Origin: Streptantibioticus silvisoli
GTDB taxonomy: Bacteria > Actinomycetota > Actinomycetes > Streptomycetales > Streptomycetaceae
Assembly (NCBI RefSeq): GCF_027947535.2
Contig: NZ_JAAGKO020000007.1
Span: forward strand, 62,001 to 126,000
DNA length: 64,000 bases
Reading direction: 5' to 3'
Part shown: in pieces, positions 60,520-64,000 of the stretch
How positions within the stretch are numbered: the stretch's first letter is position 1
Layout of the letters: each line of letters opens with the position of its first letter
Notes under the pieces: model-generated
The model's database searches: none
Seen by the model: the letters and a program-made list of their open reading frames with translations, nothing else
Told to the model about the DNA's origin: nothing
Made by a program: the position numbers and the translations under genes

Positions 60520-61271
60520 GCGCGGTCTCCGTCCTGCGCGGCGGGCGGGGTGTCGATCTCGACGGCCTGGTCGAGGAAGCCGGCCAGCAGGACGACCAGG
60601 CCGGAGCCGACCTCCAGGCCCACCGCGGCGTTGATGACCGGTACCAGGCCGCCGGACGACAACTGGTTGAAGGTGCCCAGCGGCAGGACGTTGCGCAGGT
60701 AGCCGCTGCCGGCGATCAGCCCGGCCAGCCCCAGCAGCGCGAAGGCCCCGGCGGCGACCGCGTCGGCGACCTCCAGCACCACCAGCGGCCGCACCCGGCG
60801 CAGCGCGCGGTAGTCGGCGGCGACGTAGGCCAGGTGGAGTCCGGTGGCGAGCACCACGCCGCCCTGGAAGCCGCCGCCGGGCGAGAGCTGTCCGTGGGCG
60901 ACGATGTAGACGCCGGTCAGCAGGGTGAGCGGCAGCAGGATCGCGCCGATCAGCCGGGTGGACGGTGGCACGCGCAACGGCAGCGGACTGCTCTCGCGTT
61001 CGTCGCGGGCCGGGCGCAGCAGGGCGACGGCGCCGAGCACCGAGGCGAACAGGATCGACTCCTCCCCCAGCGTGTCGAACGCGCGCTGGTCGAAGTTGAC
61101 GGAGGAGATGACGTTGGCGGTGCGGTGGCGCAGCGCGGCGGCGACCGCCCGGGTGCCGTAGGGGTGCGAGGCGGCGCCGAAGTGCGGCAGGCCGGTGCAG
61201 GCCAGGGTGAAGACCACGGCGAAGACGGCCGCGGCGGCGAGGAAGAGCCCGACCCGGGCGGTACGGCTCAC
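60516..61271 (-). CDS. mnhB: Mrp/Mnh antiporter subunit B
   Basis: A 251-aa membrane protein. The C-terminal MnhB domain is STRLIGAILLPLTLLTGVYIVAHGQLSPGGGFQGGVVLATGLHLAYV, with GTFNQLSSGGLVPVINAAVGLEVGSG following. The N-terminal part (VNFDQRAFDTLGEESILFASVLGAVALLRP) is the block normally found at the end of MnhA (MbhE-like). So a tail of MnhA is joined to MnhB here. It overlaps its neighbours by 4 nt on both sides. Confidence 0.92.
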   Translation of the reverse strand: MSRTARVGLFLAAAAVFAVVFTLACTGLPHFGAASHPYGTRAVAAALRHRTANVISSVNFDQRAFDTLGEESILFASVLGAVALLRPARDERESSPLPLRVPPSTRLIGAILLPLTLLTGVYIVAHGQLSPGGGFQGGVVLATGLHLAYVAADYRALRRVRPLVVLEVADAVAAGAFALLGLAGLIAGSGYLRNVLPLGTFNQLSSGGLVPVINAAVGLEVGSGLVVLLAGFLDQAVEIDTPPAAQDGDRA

Positions 61272-61582
61272 CGTGGTCCGCTCCCGGCGCCGGGGTCGCC
61301 GTCGCCGGAGGCGTCGGGTCGCTCGGCGGCCTCACGGCGGACCTTGCGGACGGTCAGCACGATGAGCAGCGGTGTGAGGGCGCCGCCGACGGCCAGTTGG
61401 GACAGCGCGACGTCGGGGGCCTGCAACGCAGTGAACAGCACGGCGAGTTCGAGGCCGAGCAGGCCCAGCACGATGGCCTGGCGCACCGGTTCGCGGGTGA
61501 GGGCCGCGGCGGTCGCGGTCGCGGTGACCAGGACGAGGGCGACGGCGATGAGGTATCCGTTGAGGGTGTTCGCGTCGTTCAC
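61268..61582 (-). CDS. DUF4040 / MbhD-like antiporter subunit
   Basis: A 104-aa three-helix protein: YLIAVALVLVTATATAAALTREPVRQAIVLGLLGLELAVLFTALQAPDVALSQLAVGGALTPLLIVLTVRKV. PDVALSQLAVG is the DUF4040 signature, also found inside MnhA. It overlaps mnhG and mnhB by 4 nt. Together with the N-terminus of mnhB it supplies the MnhA C-terminal region. Confidence 0.9.
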   Translation of the reverse strand: MNDANTLNGYLIAVALVLVTATATAAALTREPVRQAIVLGLLGLELAVLFTALQAPDVALSQLAVGGALTPLLIVLTVRKVRREAAERPDASGDGDPGAGSGPR

Positions 61583-61926
61583 TGCGGTTGCTTCCCTTCG
61601 GGGTCCAGTGCCGGGCCCGGGGCGCGGTCGGTGTTCTCGTGCTGGGCGGTGGCGCGGCCGAGGGCCATCGTGGTGACCGGGCCGCCGACCGCCAGGACCA
61701 CCGCGATGGCGAGCAGCTTGACGGCGGCGCGGCCGGGGCCGGTCTGCACGGCCAGCGCCAGCGCGATCAGCGGCGCGCCGAGCGAACTGGCCGGCGACAG
61801 CGCGTGCAGCCGCCCGTACGGGCGCGGCAGGACGACGAGGGCGAGGGCCGACAGCAGTACGACGGCGGTACCGGCGGTCAGCAGGACCAGGGCGACGAGG
61901 TGACGGATCGTCATGTGCCGGATCAC
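61579..61926 (-). CDS. mnhG: Mrp/Mnh antiporter subunit G
   Basis: A 115-aa three-helix protein (HLVALVLLTAGTAVVLLSAL, PRPYGRLHALSPASSLGAPLIALAL, VVLAVGGPVTTMALGRA). The GTG at 61926 was preferred because it overlaps the mnhF stop as GTGA, in line with the rest of the operon; ATG at 61914 is the alternative. YxRLHA is the family motif. Confidence 0.9.
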   Translation of the reverse strand: MIRHMTIRHLVALVLLTAGTAVVLLSALALVVLPRPYGRLHALSPASSLGAPLIALALAVQTGPGRAAVKLLAIAVVLAVGGPVTTMALGRATAQHENTDRAPGPALDPEGKQPQ

Positions 61927-62282
61927 CGGCCGCCGTCGGTGTGGCGGGGGTGGCCGGCGTCGGCGGTGCGGGCCGCGTCGGCGGCGTCGTTCGCGTCGTC
62001 GGCCGCGTCGGGCGGGGTGAGCGCGTCGCGGCCCCGGCCGCCGAGGAAGCGGGCGAACACCAGGATGCCGGCCGGCCCGGTCACCGACAGCACCAGGGCG
62101 AGGTCCTGGTAGGAGGTGCGGCCGAAGCCCTGGGACATCAGCAGCAACGCGACGGCGGTGATCACCGAGGCGAGGTTGAGCCCGGCGACGCGTTCGTGCG
62201 GCTCGGTCCGCAGCACCACCCAGCCGCACGGCGGCAGCCCGGCGGTGAGCAGCACGGCGGCGGCCAGCAGCCAGGCGTTCAC
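61923..62282 (-). CDS. mnhF: Mrp/Mnh antiporter subunit F
   Basis: A 119-aa three-helix protein: WLLAAAVLLTAGLPPCGWVV, ERVAGLNLASVITAVALLLM, YQDLALVLSVTGPAGILVFARFL. It has a polar tail rich in Ala/Asp. GTG start overlapping the mnhE stop. Confidence 0.9.
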   Translation of the reverse strand: MNAWLLAAAVLLTAGLPPCGWVVLRTEPHERVAGLNLASVITAVALLLMSQGFGRTSYQDLALVLSVTGPAGILVFARFLGGRGRDALTPPDAADDANDAADAARTADAGHPRHTDGGR

Positions 62283-63058
62283 GAACGGTCCCCGAGCGTC
62301 AGGGCGCGTTCGAGGCCGGTGACGTCGTCGGTCAGCACGTGGACGGTGAGGGTCTCGCCGCGCGGGCGGGGGCGAGGGGCGGGGTTCTCACCGGCCGGGG
62401 AGGCGTGAGCGCCGGAGGCGGGGGCTGCGGAGGCGTCGGCACCGGAGGCGGGGGCACCGGAGGCGGAGGCGTCGATCCCGGGGGCGGGGGCACCGGAGGC
62501 GTCGGTCCCCGAGGCGTCCGCACCGGAGGCGGAGGGGGCACCGGAGGCGTCCGCACCGGAGGCGTCCGCAGCGGAGGCGGAGGCGTCGGCAGCGGAAGCG
62601 CCTCCCCCGCAGGCCCCCTCCCCCTCCGTAGCGCCCGTGTCCTCCTCCCCGTAGCGCCCCACGTCCACCACGTACGCGCCCGGGGTGGCGGACAGCAGCG
62701 CCCCGGCCCAGGCGGCGCCGGTGCCGGGGCGCAGGCGCAGGACGCGGAAGCGGCCCGGGGCCGGGCGGCCGCACAGGACGCCGGCGGTGACGGCGGCCAG
62801 CCGGGCGGTGTCGGTGAGCAGTGCGGCCGGCCAGTGCAGGGCGGCGGCGAGCGCCCGGCCGCCTCCCCCGGTGCCGGCCTCGGCGGCGGTGCGGGCCAGC
62901 CGGGCGGCGACGGCGGCCAGGACGGCACCGGCGGCGCCCACCGCGAACTCCAGCGGGGTGACGTCGGAGATGAGGACCAGGTACAGCGCCGTCAGCACCA
63001 GCCACCAGGCGGCGACTTCACCGGCGGCCGCCGCGAGGGAGCGCGTGGTGCGGCGCAT
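62279..63058 (-). CDS. mnhE: Mrp/Mnh antiporter subunit E with Ala/Asp/Ser/Gly insert
   Basis: A 259-aa protein, longer than usual MnhE (about 160-180). The N-terminal core is VAAWWLVLTALYLVLISDVTPLEFAVGAAG and ALLSATPGAYVVDV. Then a low-complexity insert of roughly 75 residues (ADASGADASGAPSASGADAS and onwards) precedes the final LTVHVLTDDVTGLERALTL. The insert stems from GGAGGCG-type DNA repeats. First gene of the antiporter operon. Confidence 0.88.
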   Translation of the reverse strand: MRRTTRSLAAAAGEVAAWWLVLTALYLVLISDVTPLEFAVGAAGAVLAAVAARLARTAAEAGTGGGGRALAAALHWPAALLTDTARLAAVTAGVLCGRPAPGRFRVLRLRPGTGAAWAGALLSATPGAYVVDVGRYGEEDTGATEGEGACGGGASAADASASAADASGADASGAPSASGADASGTDASGAPAPGIDASASGAPASGADASAAPASGAHASPAGENPAPRPRPRGETLTVHVLTDDVTGLERALTLGDRS

Positions 63059-63166
63059 CCGTTCCTCCTTCGACGCGGGGCCCCGGCCGGGTCTGCCACG
63101 TCTACCCCGCGCTCCGGCGACGATGCGGGGCGCGCGCCGGGCCGGGGTGCCGGGCGCGGGCGGGGT

Positions 63167-64000
63167 TCACCGCGATGGCGCAGGGCGGGGGTGCGAGGGG
63201 CCGCGGACCTCACCGTCGTGCGGGCCCCGGTCGCCGCCGGCGTGGTCCCGGACGCCGTCGTGATCCCGTACACCGTCGTGACGCGGGCCGCCGTCGTGGC
63301 GGGAGGCGCAGCCGTCGTGGCGGGTGTGGCGGGTGGGGGTGTCGTCGAGCGGGTGGTGGCCGGGGGCCGGGGCGGTGTTGATCCGGGGCAGGGCGTAGGG
63401 GTGTTCGCGGCGCAGCCAGTCGAGCATGACCTCGCGGATGGTGCAGCGCAGCGTCCACACGTCGCCGGAGTCCTTGGCGGTGGCCAGGGCCCGTACCTCG
63501 ATCGTGGTGGGGGTGGTGTCGGTGACCGCCAGGCTCCAGCCGCGGCCGTCCCAGGTGGCGTTCTCCTTCAGCACCCGGTGCAGCTCGGAGCGCATCTCCT
63601 CGACCGGGGTGGCGTGGTCGAGGTGGAAGAGGACGACCCCGGTCAGCTGGGCGCCGCCGCGGGTCCAGTCCTCGAACGGGCGGCTGGTGAAGTACGACAC
63701 GGGCATGGTGACCCGGCGTTCGTCCCAGGTGCGGATGACCAGGTAGGTGAGGGTGATCTCCTCGATGGTGCCCCACTGGCCCTCGACCACCACGGTGTCG
63801 CCGAGCCGGACCATGTCGCCGAACGCGATCTGCAGGCCGGCGAAGAGGTTGCCGAGGACGGACTGGGCCGCGATGCCGGCGACGGCGGCGATGACGCCGG
63901 CCGAGGCGAGCACGGAGGTGCCGGCCGTGCGCATCGCGGGAAACTGCATGAGGGCGACCGCGGCGGCCACCACGGCCACCACGACGAACACCACCCGCTG
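63167..64000 (-). CDS. MscS-family mechanosensitive channel, 5' end outside the window
   Basis: The frame is open to the window edge. The visible part has the last helix of the channel (VLASAGVIAAVAGIAAQSVLGNLFAGLQIAFGDMVRLGDTVVVEGQWGTIEEITLTYLVIRTWDERRVTMPVSYFT), which is the TM3-beta domain of MscS, then the cytoplasmic domain to TLRCTIREVMLDWLRREHP. The tail is unusual: His/Asp/Gly-rich (RHDGGPRHDGVRDHDGVRDH), perhaps metal-binding. Upstream helices are off-window. Confidence 0.9.
   Translation of the reverse strand, partial: QRVVFVVVAVVAAAVALMQFPAMRTAGTSVLASAGVIAAVAGIAAQSVLGNLFAGLQIAFGDMVRLGDTVVVEGQWGTIEEITLTYLVIRTWDERRVTMPVSYFTSRPFEDWTRGGAQLTGVVLFHLDHATPVEEMRSELHRVLKENATWDGRGWSLAVTDTTPTTIEVRALATAKDSGDVWTLRCTIREVMLDWLRREHPYALPRINTAPAPGHHPLDDTPTRHTRHDGCASRHDGGPRHDGVRDHDGVRDHAGGDRGPHDGEVRGPSHPRPAPSR

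Noticed and set aside
1-64000. tRNA, rRNA or riboswitch genes
   Set aside because: No cloverleaf, rRNA block or known aptamer core was recognised by eye. A covariance-model search would be needed to exclude small RNAs.

Overview
The window is chromosomal DNA from a very GC-rich actinomycete, most likely Streptomycetaceae (Streptomyces, Actinacidiphila or Streptacidiphilus). The signs are strong G/C bias at third codon positions, many GTG starts, LacI-controlled sugar uptake genes without a dedicated ATPase, SigB-type sigma and STAS proteins, an orphan gvpY/gvpZ-like pair, and families typical of streptomycetes (DUF3040, DUF5709, DUF6479, DUF6882). No rRNA, tRNA or CRISPR array was seen. The gene mix (regulators, secreted hydrolases, transporters, degraded IS elements, pseudogenes) looks like a variable, arm-like part of the chromosome rather than the core.

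Layout. 0-7.6 kb: a LacI regulator, a divergent TetR/FAD-monooxygenase pair, a PEBP-MarR operon, a baeRF/Vms1-like protein and a cupin. 7.6-10.7 kb: an IS graveyard with IS481, IS5 and IS3 remnants; the IS3 transposase carries an exact internal inversion. 10.6-16.4 kb: a mannitol-dehydrogenase-family oxidoreductase, an SRPBCC protein, an MFS exporter and a Tat-exported phosphoesterase. 16.7-24.8 kb: a carbohydrate locus (secreted GH43, ABC permeases and binding protein, LacI regulator, GH2) tied together by three copies of the operator TTCAACGTTGTA, each next to a plausible promoter. 24.9-31.4 kb: a MerR-sliding-clamp fusion, DUF6882, a nucleotidyltransferase, a decayed aminoglycoside phosphotransferase gene containing a 7-bp microsatellite, a frameshifted MFS gene and its MarR regulator. 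31.5-38.9 kb: a small-molecule operon (FGGY kinase, Asp/Glu racemase family and two tiny overlapping ORFs), a STAS protein, a SigB-like sigma factor, an AraC/VOC pair and a divergent amino-acid-dehydrogenase-like protein. 39.7-50.5 kb: a DHA2-type MFS exporter, DUF3040, a gvpY/gvpZ-like operon, an M3 peptidase, a secreted phospholipase-C-like phosphoesterase and small membrane proteins.

50.9-55.6 kb: a complete Tn554-type transposon (tnpA, tnpB, tnpC, no cargo), 4,669 bp long. It interrupts a small HD-domain gene of the MESH1/SpoT-hydrolase type. Removing the element and one copy of the flanking GTCCGC restores an open 170-codon frame, which fixes the boundaries to the base.

55.9-64 kb: small hypothetical proteins, DUF5709, a seven-gene Mrp/Mnh-type cation/proton antiporter operon whose genes mostly overlap by 4 nt, and an MscS-like channel that runs off the window.

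Short tandem arrays with unit lengths from 7 to 45 bp lie between many genes, and one lies inside a pseudogene. They are a conspicuous feature of this genome.
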